Source: Metallyticus violacea (taxonomy: Eukaryota; Arthropoda; Insecta; Mantodea; Metallyticidae). Taken from it: a stretch of 64,000 bases of DNA. This document shows, piece by piece, positions 38,201-51,800 of the stretch. The position numbers and the translations under genes are program-made. Positions within the stretch are counted from its first letter, which is position 1; each line of letters opens with the position of its first letter. Where the stretch lies: assembly GCA_030762175.1 (NCBI GenBank), contig CM060831.1, positions 30,184,001 through 30,248,000 of the forward strand, read 5' to 3'. The notes under the pieces are model-generated. The model worked only from the letters and a program-made list of their open reading frames with translations. It was not told where the DNA came from and searched no databases.

Positions 38201-41200
38201 ACATCGAGATTTTAAGCACATTATAACCCTACTATATCATTGGATATAGTTATATCTGAAAGTTCCAATAAATGTGCAAATGGTTTGGCGTCATCTCATA
38301 AATTTTCAAAAAACGGTGTGATAATTTCATCTTGGAGGCGATATTCGCGGACGGTGGATCGCCACAGTTAATGGCGGGAGGGTGCCATTGCAATTCCTAT
38401 ACAAATTTAGTGTTTGAAATCAATTCCTTCGCACATGCTATTGTTTCAATAGTGCCAAAACGATTTTCAAATTACATGTGCAACTCCTTAAAAATTATAA
38501 GTGATGGAATAGTGCATTCCATTTATAGTGGAAATGGACATATATTTTTTCATAAAATTCTAAGTATGGACATACAATTATGCATCAAAATGTGCGAAAC
38601 TATCTTCACTGCATTTCCAAATTTCACATGTTTTCCATATAAATTGGCTGGTTCAAAGCAAATTGAAAATGATGAGGTTGAAATCTATCTTCAGCACATG
38701 CTATTGTTTCAATAGAGCCAATATGTTTTTCACATTACATGTGCAGTTCTTAAGTATGACCTTGTAAATGAAATTGTGTCTTCGACTAATATGGAAACTG
38801 GAGCAATAAGCAGTATATGAGCTATAAGTAAACAGAACATTGTTTTCAATTGGAGATGCTATATTCTCTACTGTAATTCACATCGAGATTTTAAGCATAT
38901 TATAACCCTACTATATCATTGGATATAGTTATATCTGAAAGTTCCAATAAATGTGCAAATGGTTTGGCGTCATCTCATAAATTTTCAAAAAACAGTGTGA
39001 TAATTTCATCTTGGAGGCGATATTCGCTGACGGTGGATCGCCACAGTTAATGGCGGGAGGGTGCCATTGCAATTCCTATACAAATTTAGTGTTTGAAATC
39101 AATTCCTTCGCACATGCTATTGTTTCAATAGTGCCAAAACGATTTTCAAATTACATGTGCAACTCCTTAAAAATTATAAGTGATGGAATAGTGCATTCCG
39201 TTTATAGTGGAAATGGACCTATATTTTTTCATAAAATTCTAAGTATGGACATACAATTATTCATCAAAATGTGCGAAACTATCTTCACTGCATTTCCAAA
39301 TTTCACATGTTTTCCATATAAATTGGCTGGTTCAAAGCAAATTGAAAATGATGAGGTTGAAATCTATCTTCAGCACATGCTTTTGTTTCAATAGAGCCAA
39401 TATGTTTTTCACATTACATGTGCAGTTCTTAAGTATGACCTTGTAAATGAAATTGTGTCTTCGACTAATATGGAAACTGGAGCAATAAGCAGTATATGAG
39501 CTATAAGTAAACAGAACATTGTTTTCAATTGGAGATGCTATATTCTCTACTGTAATTCACATCGAGATTTTAAGCATATTATAACCCTACTATATCATTG
39601 GATATAGTTATATCTGAAAGTTCCAATAAATGTGCAAATGGTTTGGCGTCATCTCATAAATTTTCAAAAAACGGTGTGATAATTTCATCTTGGAGGCGAT
39701 ATTCGCTGACGGTGGATCGCCACAGTTAATGGCGGGAGGGTGCCATTGCAATTCCTATACAAATTTAGTGTTTGAAATCAATTCCTTCGCACATGCTATT
39801 GTTTCAATAGTGCCAAAACGATTTTCAAATTACATGTGCAACTCCTTAAAAATTATAAGTGATGGAATAGTGCATTCCGTTTATAGTGGAAATGGACCTA
39901 TATTTTTTCATAAAATTCTAAGTATGGACATACAATTATTCATCAAAATGTGCGAAACTATCTTCACTGCATTTCCAAATTTCACATGTTTTCCATATAA
40001 ATTGGCTGGTTCAAAGCAAATTGAAAATGATGAGGTTGAAATCTATCTTCAACACATGCTATTGTTTCAATAGAGCCAATATGTTTTTCACATTACATGT
40101 GCAGTTCTTAAGAATGACCTTGTAAATGAAATTGTGTCTTCGACTAATATGGAAACTGGAGCAATAAGCAATATATGTGCCATAAGTAAACAGAACATTG
40201 TTTTCAATTGGAGAAGCTATATTCTCTACTGTAATTCACATCGAGATTTTAAGCACATTATAACCCTACTATATCATTGGATATAGTTATATCTGAAAGT
40301 TCCAATAAATGTGCAAATGGTTTGGCGTCATCTCATAAATTTTCAAAAAACGGTGTGATAATTTCATCTTGGAGGCGATATTCGCGGACGGTGGATCGCC
40401 ACAGTTAATGGCGGGAGGGTGCCATTGCAATTCCTATACAAATTTAGTGTTTGAAATCAATTCCTTCGCACATGCTATTGTTTCAATAGTGCCAAAACGA
40501 TTTTCAAATTACATGTGCAACTCTTTAAAAATTATAAGTGATGGAATAGTGCATTCCATTTATAGTGGAAATGGACATATATTTTTTCATAAAATTCTAA
40601 GTATGGACATACAATTATGCATCAAAATGTGCGAAACTATCTTCACTGCATTTCCAAATTTCACATGTTTTCCATATAAATTGGCTGGTTCAAAGCAAAT
40701 TGAAAATGATGAGGTTGAAATCTATCTTCAGCACATGCTATTGTTTCAATAGAGCCAATATGTTTTTCACATTACATGTGCAGTTCTTAAGTATGACCTT
40801 GTAAATGAAATTGTGTCCTCGACTAATATGGAAACTGGAGCAATAAGCAGTATATGAGCTATAAATAAACAGAACATTGTTTTCAATTGGAGATGCTATA
40901 TTCTCTACTGTAATTCACATCGAGATTTTAAGCACATTATAATCTTACTATATCATTGGATATAGTTATATCTGAAAGTTCCAATAAATGTGCAAATGGT
41001 TTGGCGTCATCTCATAAATTTTCAAAAAACGGTGTGATAATTTCATCTTGGAGGCGATATTCGCGGACGGTGGATCGCCACAGTTAATGGCGGGAGGGTG
41101 CCATTGCAATTCCTATACAAATTTAGTGTTTGTAATCAATTCCTTCGCACATGCTATTGTTTCAATAGTGTCAAAACGATTTTCAAATTACATGTGCCAC

Positions 41201-42078
41201 TCCTTAAAATTATAAGTGATGGAATAGTGCATTCCATTTATAGTGGAAATGGACATATATTTTTTCATAAAATTCTAAGTATGGACATACAATTATGCAT
41301 CAAAATGTGCGAAACTATCTTCACTGCATTTCCAAATTTCACATGTTTTCCATATAAATTGGCTGCTTCAAAGCAAATTGAAAATGATGAGGTTGAAATC
41401 TATCTTCAGCACATGCTATTGTTTCAATAGAGCCAATATGTTTTTCACATTACATGTGCAGTTCTTAAGCATGACCTTGTAAATGAAATTGTGTCTTCGA
41501 CTAATATGGAAACTGGAGCAATTAGCAGTATATGTGCCATAAGTAAACAGAACATTGTTTTCAATTGGAGATGCTATATTCTCTACTGTAATTCACATCG
41601 AGATTTTAAGCACATTATAACCCTACTATATCATTGGATATAGTTATATCTGAAAGTTCCAATAAATGTGCAAATGGTTTGGCGTCATCTCATAAATTTT
41701 CAAAAAACGGTGTGATAATTTCATCTTGGAGGCGATATTCGCGGACGGTGGATCGCCACAGTTAATGGCGGGAGGGTGCCATTGCAATTCCTATACAAAT
41801 TTAGTGTTTGTAATCAATTCCTTCGCACATGCTATTGTTTCAATAGTGCCAAAACGATTTTCAAATTACATGTGCCACTCCTTAAAAATTATAAGTGATG
41901 GAATAGTGCATTCCGTTTATAGTGGAAATGGACATATATTTTTTCATAAAATTCTAAGTATGGACATACAATTATGCATCAAAATGTGCGAAACTATCTT
42001 CACTGCATTTCCAAATTTCACATGTTTTCCATATAAATTGGCTGGTTCAAAGCAAATTGAAAATGATGAGGTTGAAAT
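35291..42078 (+). repeat. Segment 9: units 53-62, with a five-unit periodicity
   Basis: Unit starts are 35291, 35970, 36649, 37328, 38006, 38685, 39364, 40043, 40722 and 41400. Classes are A, P, A, B, A, P, P, A, B, then a mosaic unit with GCCACTCC but five As. Units 54-57 match units 59-62 at 3,394 bp, including the shared rare GTCCTCGACT at 37421 and 40815 and ATAATCTTAC in both B units. The match ends inside unit 62. Confidence 0.85.
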
Positions 42079-45000
42079 CTATCTTCAGCACATGCTATTG
42101 TTTCAATAGAGCCAATATGTTTTTCACATTACATGTGCAGTTCTTAAGTATGACCTTGTAAATGAAATTGTGTCTTCGACTAATATGGAAACTGGAGCAA
42201 TAAGCAGTATATGTTCCATAAGTAAACAGAACATTGTTTTCAATTGGAGATGCTATATTCTCTACTGTAATTCACATCGAGATTTTAAGCACATTATAAC
42301 CCTACTATATCATTGGATATAGTTATATCTGAAAGTTCCAATAAATGTGCAAATGGTTTGGCGTCATCTCATAAATTTTCAAAAAACTTTGTGATAATTT
42401 CATCTTGGAGGCGATATTCGCGGACCGTGGATCGCCACAGTTAATGGCGGGAGGGTGCCATTGCAATTCCTATACAAATTTAGTGTTTGAAATCAATTCC
42501 TTCGCACATGCTATTGTTTCAATAGTGCCAAAACGATTTTCAAATTACATGTGCCACTCCTTAAAAATTATAAGTGATGGAATAGTGCATTCCGTTTATA
42601 GTGGAAATGGACATATATTTTTTCATAAAATTCTAAGTATGGACATACAATTATGCATCAAAATGTGCGAAACTATCTTCACTGCATTTCCAAATTTCAC
42701 ATGTTTTCCATATAAATTGGCTGGTTCAAAGCAAATTGAAAATGATGAGGTTGAAATCTATCTTCAGCACATGCTATTGTTTCAATAGAGCCAATATGTT
42801 TTTCACATTACATGTGCAGTTCTTAAGTATGACCTTGTAAATGAAATTGTGTCTTCGACTAATATGGAAACTGGAGCAATAAGCAGTATATGTTCCATAA
42901 GTAAACAGAACATTGTTTTCAATTGGAGATGCTATATTCTCTACTGTAATTCACATCGAGATTTTAAGCACATTATAACCCTACTATATCATTGGATATA
43001 GTTATATCTGAAAGTTCCAATAAATGTGCAAATGGTTTGGCGTCATCTCATAAATTTTCAAAAAACGGTGTGATAATTTCATCTTGGAGGCGATATTCGC
43101 GGACGGTGGATCGCCACAGTTAATGGCGGGAGGGTGCCATTGCAATTCCTATACAAATTTAGTGTTTGAAATCAATTCCTTCGCACATGCTATTGTTTCA
43201 ATAGTGCCAAAACGATTTTCAAATTACATGTGCAACTCCTTAAAAATTATAAGTGATGGAATAGTGCATTCCGTTTATAGTGGAAATGGACATATATTTT
43301 TTCATAAAATTCTAAGTATGGACATACAATTATGCATCAAAATGTGCGAAACTATCTTCACTGCATTTCCAAATTTCACATGTTTTCCATATAAATTGGC
43401 TGGTTCAAAGCAAATTGAAAATGATGAGGTTGAAATCTATCTTCAGCACATGCTATTGTTTCAATAGAGCCAATGTGTTTTTCACATTACATGTGCAGTT
43501 CTTAAGTATGACCTTGTAAATGAAATTGTGTCTTCGACTAATATGGAAACTGGAGCAATAAGCAGTATATGAGCTATAAATAAACAGAACATTGTTTTCA
43601 ATTGGAGATGCTATATTCTCTACTGTAATTCACATCGAAATTTTAATAACATTATAACCCTACTATATCATTGGATATAGTTATATCTGTAAGTTCCAAT
43701 GAATGTGCAAATGGTTTGGCGTCATCTCATAAATTTTCAAAAAACGGTGTGATAATTTCATCTTGGAGGCGATATTCGCGGACGGTGGATCGCCACAGTT
43801 AATGGCGGGAGGGTGCCATTGCAATTCCTATACAAATTTAGTGTTTGAAATCAATTCCTTCGCACATGCTATTGTTTCAATAGTGCCAAAACGATTTTCA
43901 AATTACATGTGCAACTCCTTAAAAATTATAAATGATGGAATAGTGCATTCCATTTATAGTGGAAATGGACATATATTTTTTCATAAAATTCTAAGTATGG
44001 GCATACAATTATGCATCAAAATGTGCTAAACTATCTTCACTGCATTTCCAAATTTCACATGTTTTCCATATAAATTGGCTGGTTCAAAGCAAATTGAAAA
44101 TGATGAGGTTGAAATCTATCTTCAGCACATGCTATTGTTTCAATAGAGCCAATATGTTTTTCACATTACATGTGCAGTTCTTAAGTATGACCTTGTAAAT
44201 GAAATTGTGTCTTCGACTAATATGGAAACTGGAGCAATAAGCAGTATATGACCTATAAATAAACAGAACATTGTTTTCAATTGGAGATGCTATATTCTCT
44301 ACTGTAATTCACATCGAGATATTAAGCACATTATAATCCTACTATATCATTGGATATAGTTATATCTGAAAGTTCCAATAAATGTGCAAATGGTTTGGCG
44401 TCATCTCATAAATTTTCAAAAAACGGTGTGATAATTTCATCTTGGAGGCGATATTCGCGGACGGTGGATCGCCACAGTTAATGGCGGGAGGGTGCCATTG
44501 CAATTCCTATACAAATTTAGTGTTTGAAATCAATTCCTTCGCACATGCTATTGTTTCAATAGTGCCAAAACGATTTTCAAAATACATGTGCAACTCCTTA
44601 AAAATTATAAGTGATGGAATAGTGCATTCCATTTATAGTGGAAATGGACATATATTTTTTCATAAAATTCTAAGTATGGACATACAATTATGCATCAAAA
44701 TGTGCGAAACTATCTTCACTGCATTTCCAAATTTCACATGTTTTCCATATAAATTGGCTGGTTCAAAGCAAATTGAAAATGATGAGGTTGAAATCTATCT
44801 TCAGCACATGCTATTGTTTCAATAGAGCCAATATGTTTTTCACATTACATGTGCAGTTCTTAAGTATGACTTTGTAAATGAAATTGTGTCTTCGACTAAT
44901 ATGGAAACTGGAGCAATAAGCAGTATATGAGCTATAAATAAACAGAACATTGTTTTCAATTGGAGATGCTATATTCTCTACTGTAATTCACATCGAGATT

Positions 45001-48000
45001 TTAAGCACACTATAACCCTACTATATCATTGGATATAGTTATATCTGAAAGTTCCAATAAATGTGCAAATGGTTTGGCGTCATCTCATAAATTTTCAAAA
45101 AACGGTGTGATAATTTCATCTTGGAGGCGATATTCGCGGACGGTGGATCGCCACAGTTAATGGCGGGAGGGTGCCATTGCAATTCCTGTACAAATTTAGT
45201 GTTTGAAATCAATTCCTTCGCACATGCTATTGTTTCAATAGTGTCAAAACGATTTTCAAATTACATGTGCCACTCCTTAAAATTATAAGTGATGGAATAG
45301 TGCATTCCATTTATAGTGGAAATGGACATATATTTTTTCATAAAATTCTAAGTATGGACATACAATTATGCATCAAAATGTGCGAAACTATCTTCACTGA
45401 ATTTCCAAATTTCACATGTTTTCCAAATAAATTGGCTGGTTCAAAGCAAATTGAAAATGATGAGGTTGAAATCTATCTTCAGCACATGCTATTGTTTCAA
45501 TAGAGCCAATATGTTTTTCACATTACATGTGCAGTTCTTAAGTATGACCTTGTAAATGAAATTGTGTCTTCGACTAATATGGAAACTGGAGCAATAAGCA
45601 GTATATGAGCTATAAATAAACAGAACATTGTTTTCAATTGGAGATGCTATATTCTCTACTGTAATTCACATCGAGATTTTAAGCACATTATAACCCTACT
45701 ATATCATTGGATATAGTTATATCTGAAAGTTCCAATAAATGTGCAAATGGTTTGGCGTCATCTCATAAATTTTCAAAAACGGTGTGATAATTTCATCTTT
45801 GAGGCGATATTCGCGGACGGTGGATCGCCACAGTTAATGGCGGGAGGGTGCCATTGCAATTCCTATACAAATTTAGTGTTTGAAATCAATTCCTTCGCAC
45901 ATGCTATTGTTTCAATAGTGTCAAAACGATTTTCAAATTACATGTGCCACTCCTTAAAATTATAAGGATGGAATAGTGCATTCCATTTATAGTGGAAATG
46001 GACATATATTTTTTCATAAAATTCTAAGTATGGACATACAATTATGCATCAAAATGTGCGAAACTATCTTCACTGCATTTCCAAATTTCACATGTTTTCC
46101 ATATAAATTGGCTGGTTCAAAGCAAATTGAAAATGATGAGGTTGAAATCTATCTTCAGCACATGCTATTGTTTCAATAATGCCAATATGTTTTTCACATT
46201 ACATGTGCAGTTCTTAAGTATGACCTTGTAAATGAAATTGTGTCTTCGACTAATATGGAAACTGGAGCAATAAGCAGTATATGTGCCATAAGTAAACAGA
46301 ACATTGTTTTCAATTGGAGATGCTATATTCTCTACTGTAATTCACATCGAGATTTTAAGCACATTATAACCCTACTATATCATTGGATATAGTTATATCT
46401 GAAAGTTCCAATAAATGTGCAAATGGTTTGGCCTCATCTCATAAATTTTCAAAAAACGGTGTGATAATTTCATCTTGGAGGCGATATTCGCGGACGGTGG
46501 ATCGCCACAGTTAATGGCGGGAGGGTGCCATTGCAATTCCTATACAAATTTAGTGTTTGAAATCAATTCCTTCGCACATGCTATTGTTTCAATAGTGCCA
46601 AAAAGATTTTCAAATTACATGTGCAACTCCTTAAAAATTATAAGTGATGGAATAGTGCATTCCGTTTATAGTGGAAATGGACATATATTTTTTCATAAAA
46701 TTCTAAGTATGGACATACAATTATGCATCAAAATGTGCGAAACTATCTTCACTGCATTTCCAAATTTCACATGTTTTCCATATAAATTGGCTGGTTCAAA
46801 GCAAATTGAAAATGATGAGGTTGAAATCTATCTTCAGCACATGCTATTGTTTCAATAGAGCCAATATGTTTTTCACATTACATGTGCAGTTCTTAAGCAT
46901 GACCTTGTAAATGAAATTGTGTCTTCGACTAATATGGAAACTGGAGCAATAAGCAGTATATGAGCTATAAATAAACAGAACATTGTTTTCAATTGGAGAT
47001 TATATTCTCTACTGTAATTCACATCGAGATTTTAAGCACATTATAACCCTACTATATCATTGGATATAGTTATATCTGAAAGTTCCAATAAATGTGCAAA
47101 TGGTTTGGCGTCATCTCATAAATTTTCAAAAAACGGTGTGATAATTTCATCTTGGAGGCGATATTCGCGGACGGTGGATCGCCACAGTTAATGGCGGGAG
47201 GGTGCCATTGCAATTCCTATACAAATTTAGTGTTTGTAATCAATTCCTTCGCACATGCTATTGTTTCAATAGTGTCAAAACGATTTTCAAATTACATGTG
47301 CCACTCCTTAAAATTATAAGTGATGGAATAGTGCATTCCATTTATAGTGGAAATGGACATATATTTTTTCATAAAATTCTAAGTATGCACATACAATTAT
47401 GCATCAAAATGTGCGAAACTATCTTCACTGCATTTCCAAATTTCACATGTTTTCCATATAAATTGGCTGCTTTAAAGCAAATTGAAAATGATGAGGTTGA
47501 AATCTATCTTCAGCACATGCTATTGTTTCAATAGAGCCAATATGTTTTTCACATTACATGTGCAGTTCTTAAGCATGACCTTGTAAATAAAATTGTGTCT
47601 TGACTAATATGGAAACTGGAGCAATTAGCAGTATATGTGCCATAAGTAAACAGAACATTGTTTTCAATTGGAGATGCTATATTCTCTACTGTAATTCACA
47701 TCGAGATTTTAAGCACATTATAACCCTACTATATCATTGGATATAGTTATATCTGAAAGTTCCAATAAATGTGCAAATGGTTTGGCGTCATCTCATAAAT
47801 TTTCAAAAAACGGTGTGATAATTTCATCTTGGAGGCGATATTCGCGGACGGTGGATCGCCACAGTTAATGGCGGGAGGGTGCCATTGCAATTCCTATACA
47901 AATTTAGTGTTTGAAATCAATTCCTTCGCACATGCTATTGTTTCAATAGTGCCAAAACGATTTTCAAATTACATGTGCAACTCCTTAAAAATTATAAGTG

Positions 48001-48860
48001 ATGGAATAGTGCATTCCGTTTATAGTGGAAATGGACATATATTTTTTCATAAAATTCTAAGTATGGACATACAATTATGCATCAAAATGTGGGAAACTAT
48101 CTTCACTGCATTTCCAAATTTCACATGTTTTCCATATAAATTGGCTGGTTCAAAGCAAATTGAAAATGATGAGGTTGAAATCTATCTTCAGCACATGCTA
48201 TTGTTTCAATAGAGCCAATATGTTTTTAACATTACATGTGCAGTTCTTAAGTATGACCTTGTAAATGAAATTGTGTCTTCGACTAATATGGAAACTGGAG
48301 CAATAAGCAGTATATGAGCTATAAATAAACAGAACATTGTTTTCAATTGGAGATGCTATATACTCTACTGTAATTCACATCGAGATTTTAAGCACATTAT
48401 AACCCTACTATATCATTGGATATAGTTATATCTGAAAGTTCCAATAAATGTGCAAATGGTTTGGCCTCATCTCATAAATTTTCAAAAAACGGTGTGATAA
48501 TTTCATCTTGGAGGCGATATTCGCGGACGGTGGATCGCCACAGTTAATGGCGGGAGGGTGCCATTGCAATTCCTATACAAATTTAGTGTTTGAAATCAAT
48601 TCCTTCGCACATGCTATTGTTTCAATAGTGCCAAAACGATTTTCAAATTACATGTGCAACTCCTTAAAAATTATAAGTGATGGAATAGTGCATTCCATTT
48701 ATAGTGGAAATGGACATATATTTTTTCATAAAATTCTAAGTATGGACATACAATTATGCATCAAAATGTGCGAAACTATCTTCACTGCATTTCCAAATTT
48801 CACATGTTTTCCATATAAATTGGCTGGTTCAAAGCAAATTGAAAATGATGAGGTTGAAAT
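42079..48860 (+). repeat. Segment 10: units 63-72, first copy of a 6.78-kb tandem duplication
   Basis: Unit starts are 42079, 42758, 43437, 44116, 44795, 45473, 46149, 46828, 47504 and 48182. Rare marks in order are CGGACCGTGG near 42422, AAATTTTAATAACATT near 43638, AGATATTAAGC near 44316, GCACACTATAACC near 45005, a five-A loss near 45775, CCAAAAAGATT near 46600, ATGCACATAC near 47386 and TCTTGACTAAT near 47597. All recur in segment 11 at 6,782-6,785 bp. Unit 68 is the shortest unit (676 bp), together with unit 70. Confidence 0.92.
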
Positions 48861-51800
48861 CTATCTTCAGCACATGCTATTGTTTCAATAGAGCCAATAT
48901 GTTTTTCACATTACATGTGCAGTTCTTAAGTATGACCTTGTAAATGAAATTGTGTCTTCGACTAATATGGAAACTGGAGCAATAAGCAGTATATGTTCCA
49001 TAAGTAAACAGAACATTGTTTTCAATTGGAGATGCTATATTCTCTACTGTAATTCACATCGAGATTTTAAGCACATTATTACCCTACTATATCATTGGAT
49101 ATAGTTATATCTGAAAGTTCCAATAAATGTGCAAATGGTTTGGCGTCATCTCATAAATTTTCAAAAAACGGTGTGATAATTTCATCTTGGAGGCGATATT
49201 CGCGGACCGTGGATCGCCACAGTTAATGGCGGGAGGGTGCCATTGCAATTCCTATACAAATTTAGTGTTTGAAATCAATTCCTTCGCACATGCTATTGTT
49301 TCAATAGTGCCAAAACGATTTTCAAATTACATGTGCCACTCCTTAAAAATTATAAGTGATGGAATAGTGCATTCCGTTTATAGTGGAAATGGACATATAT
49401 TTTTTCATAAAATTCTAAGTATGGACATACAATTATGCATCAAAATGTGCGAAACTATCTTCACTGCATTTCCAAATTTCACATGTTTTCCATATAAATT
49501 GGCTGGTTCAAAGCAAATTGAAAATGATGAGGTTGAAATCTATCTTCAGCACATGCTATTGTTTCAATAGAGCCAATATGTTTTTCACATTACATGTGCA
49601 GTTCTTAAGTATGACCTTGTAAATGAAATTGTGTCTTCGACTAATATGGAAACTGGAGCAATAAGCAGTATATGTTCCATAAGTAAACAGAACATTGTTT
49701 TCAATTGGAGATGCTATATTCTCTACTGTAATTCACATCGAGATTTTAAGCACATTATAACCCTACTATATCATTGGATATAGTTATATCTGAAAGTTCC
49801 AATAAATGTGCAAATGGTTTGGCGTCATCTCATAAATTTTCAAAAAACGGTGTGATAATTTCATCTTGGAGGCGATATTCGCGGACGGTGGATCGCCACA
49901 GTTAATGGCGGGAGGGTGCCATTGCAATTCCTATACAAATTTAGTGTTTGAAATCAATTCCTTCGCACATGCTATTGTTTCAATAGTGCCAAAACGATTT
50001 TCAAATTACATGTGCAACTCCTTAAAAATTATAAGTGATGGAATAGTGCATTCCGTTTATAGTGGAAATGGACATATATTTTTTCATAAAATTCTAAGTA
50101 TGGACATACAATTATGCATCAAAATGTGCGAAACTATCTTCACTGCATTTCCAAATTTCACATGTTTTCCATATAAATTGGCTGGTTCAAAGCAAATTGA
50201 AAATGATGAGGTTGAAATCTATCTTCAGCACATGCTATTGTTTCAATAGAGCCAATATGTTTTTCACATTACATGTGCAGTTCTTAAGTATGACCTTGTA
50301 AATGAAATTGTGTCTTCGACTAATATGGAAACTGGAGCAATAAGCAGTATATGAGCTATAAATAAACAGAACATTGTTTTCAATTGGAGATGCTATATTC
50401 TCTACTGTAATTCACATCGAAATTTTAATAACATTATAACCCTACTATATCATTGGATATAGTTATATCTGTAAGTTCCAATGAATGTGCAAATGGTTTG
50501 GCGTCATCTGATAAATTTTCAAAAAACGGTGTGATAATTTCATCTTGGAGGCGATATTCGCGGACGGTGGATCGCCACAGTTAATGGCGGGAGGGTGCCA
50601 TTGCAATTCCTATACAAATTTAGTGTTTGAAATCAATTCCTTCGCACATGCTATTGTTTCAATAGTGCCAAAACGATTTTCAAATTACATGTGCAACTCC
50701 TTAAAAATTATAAATGATGGAATAGTGCATTCCATTTATAGTGGAAATGGACATATATTTTTTCATAAAATTCTAAGTATGGGCATACAATTATGCATCA
50801 AAATGTGCTAAACTATCTTCACTGCATTTCCAAATTTCACATGTTTTCCATATAAATTGGCTGCTTCAAAGCAAATTGAAAATGATGAGGTTGAAATCTA
50901 TCTTCAGCACATGCTATTGTTTCAATAGAGCCAATATGTTTTTCACATTACATGTGCAGTTCTTAAGTATGACCTTGTAAATGAAATTGTGTCTTCGACT
51001 AATATGGAAACTGGAGCAATAAGCAGTATATGACCTATAAATAAACAGAACATTGTTTTCAATTGGAGATGCTATATTCTCTACTGTAATTCACATCGAG
51101 ATATTAAGCACATTATAATCCTACTATATCATTGGATATAGTTATATCTGAAAGTTCCAATAAATGTGCAAATGGTTTGGCGTCATCTCATAAATTTTCA
51201 AAAAACGGTGTGATAATTTCATCTTGGAGGCGATATTCGCGGACGGTGGATCGCCACAGTTAATGGCGGGAGGGTGCCATTGCAATTCCTATACAAATTT
51301 AGTGTTTGAAATCAATTCCTTCGCACATGCTATTGTTTCAATAGTGCCAAAACGATTTTCAAAATACATGTGCAACTCCTTAAAAATTATAAGTGATGGA
51401 ATAGTGCATTCCATTTATAGTGGAAATGGACATATATTTTTTCATAAAATTCTAAGTATGGACATACAATTATGCATCAAAATGTGCGAAACTATCTTCA
51501 CTGCATTTCCAAATTTCACATGTTTTCCATATAAATTGGCTGGTTCAAAGCAAATTGAAAATGATGAGGTTGAAATCTATCTTCAGCACATGCTATTGTT
51601 TCAATAGAGCCAATATGTTTTTCACATTACATGTGCAGTTCTTAAGTATGACTTTGTAAATGAAATTGTGTCTTCGACTAATATGGAAACTGGAGCAATA
51701 AGGAGTATATGAGCTATAAATAAACAGAACATTGTTTTCAATTGGAGATGCTATATTCTCTACTGTAATTCACATCGAGATTTTAAGCACACTATAACCC

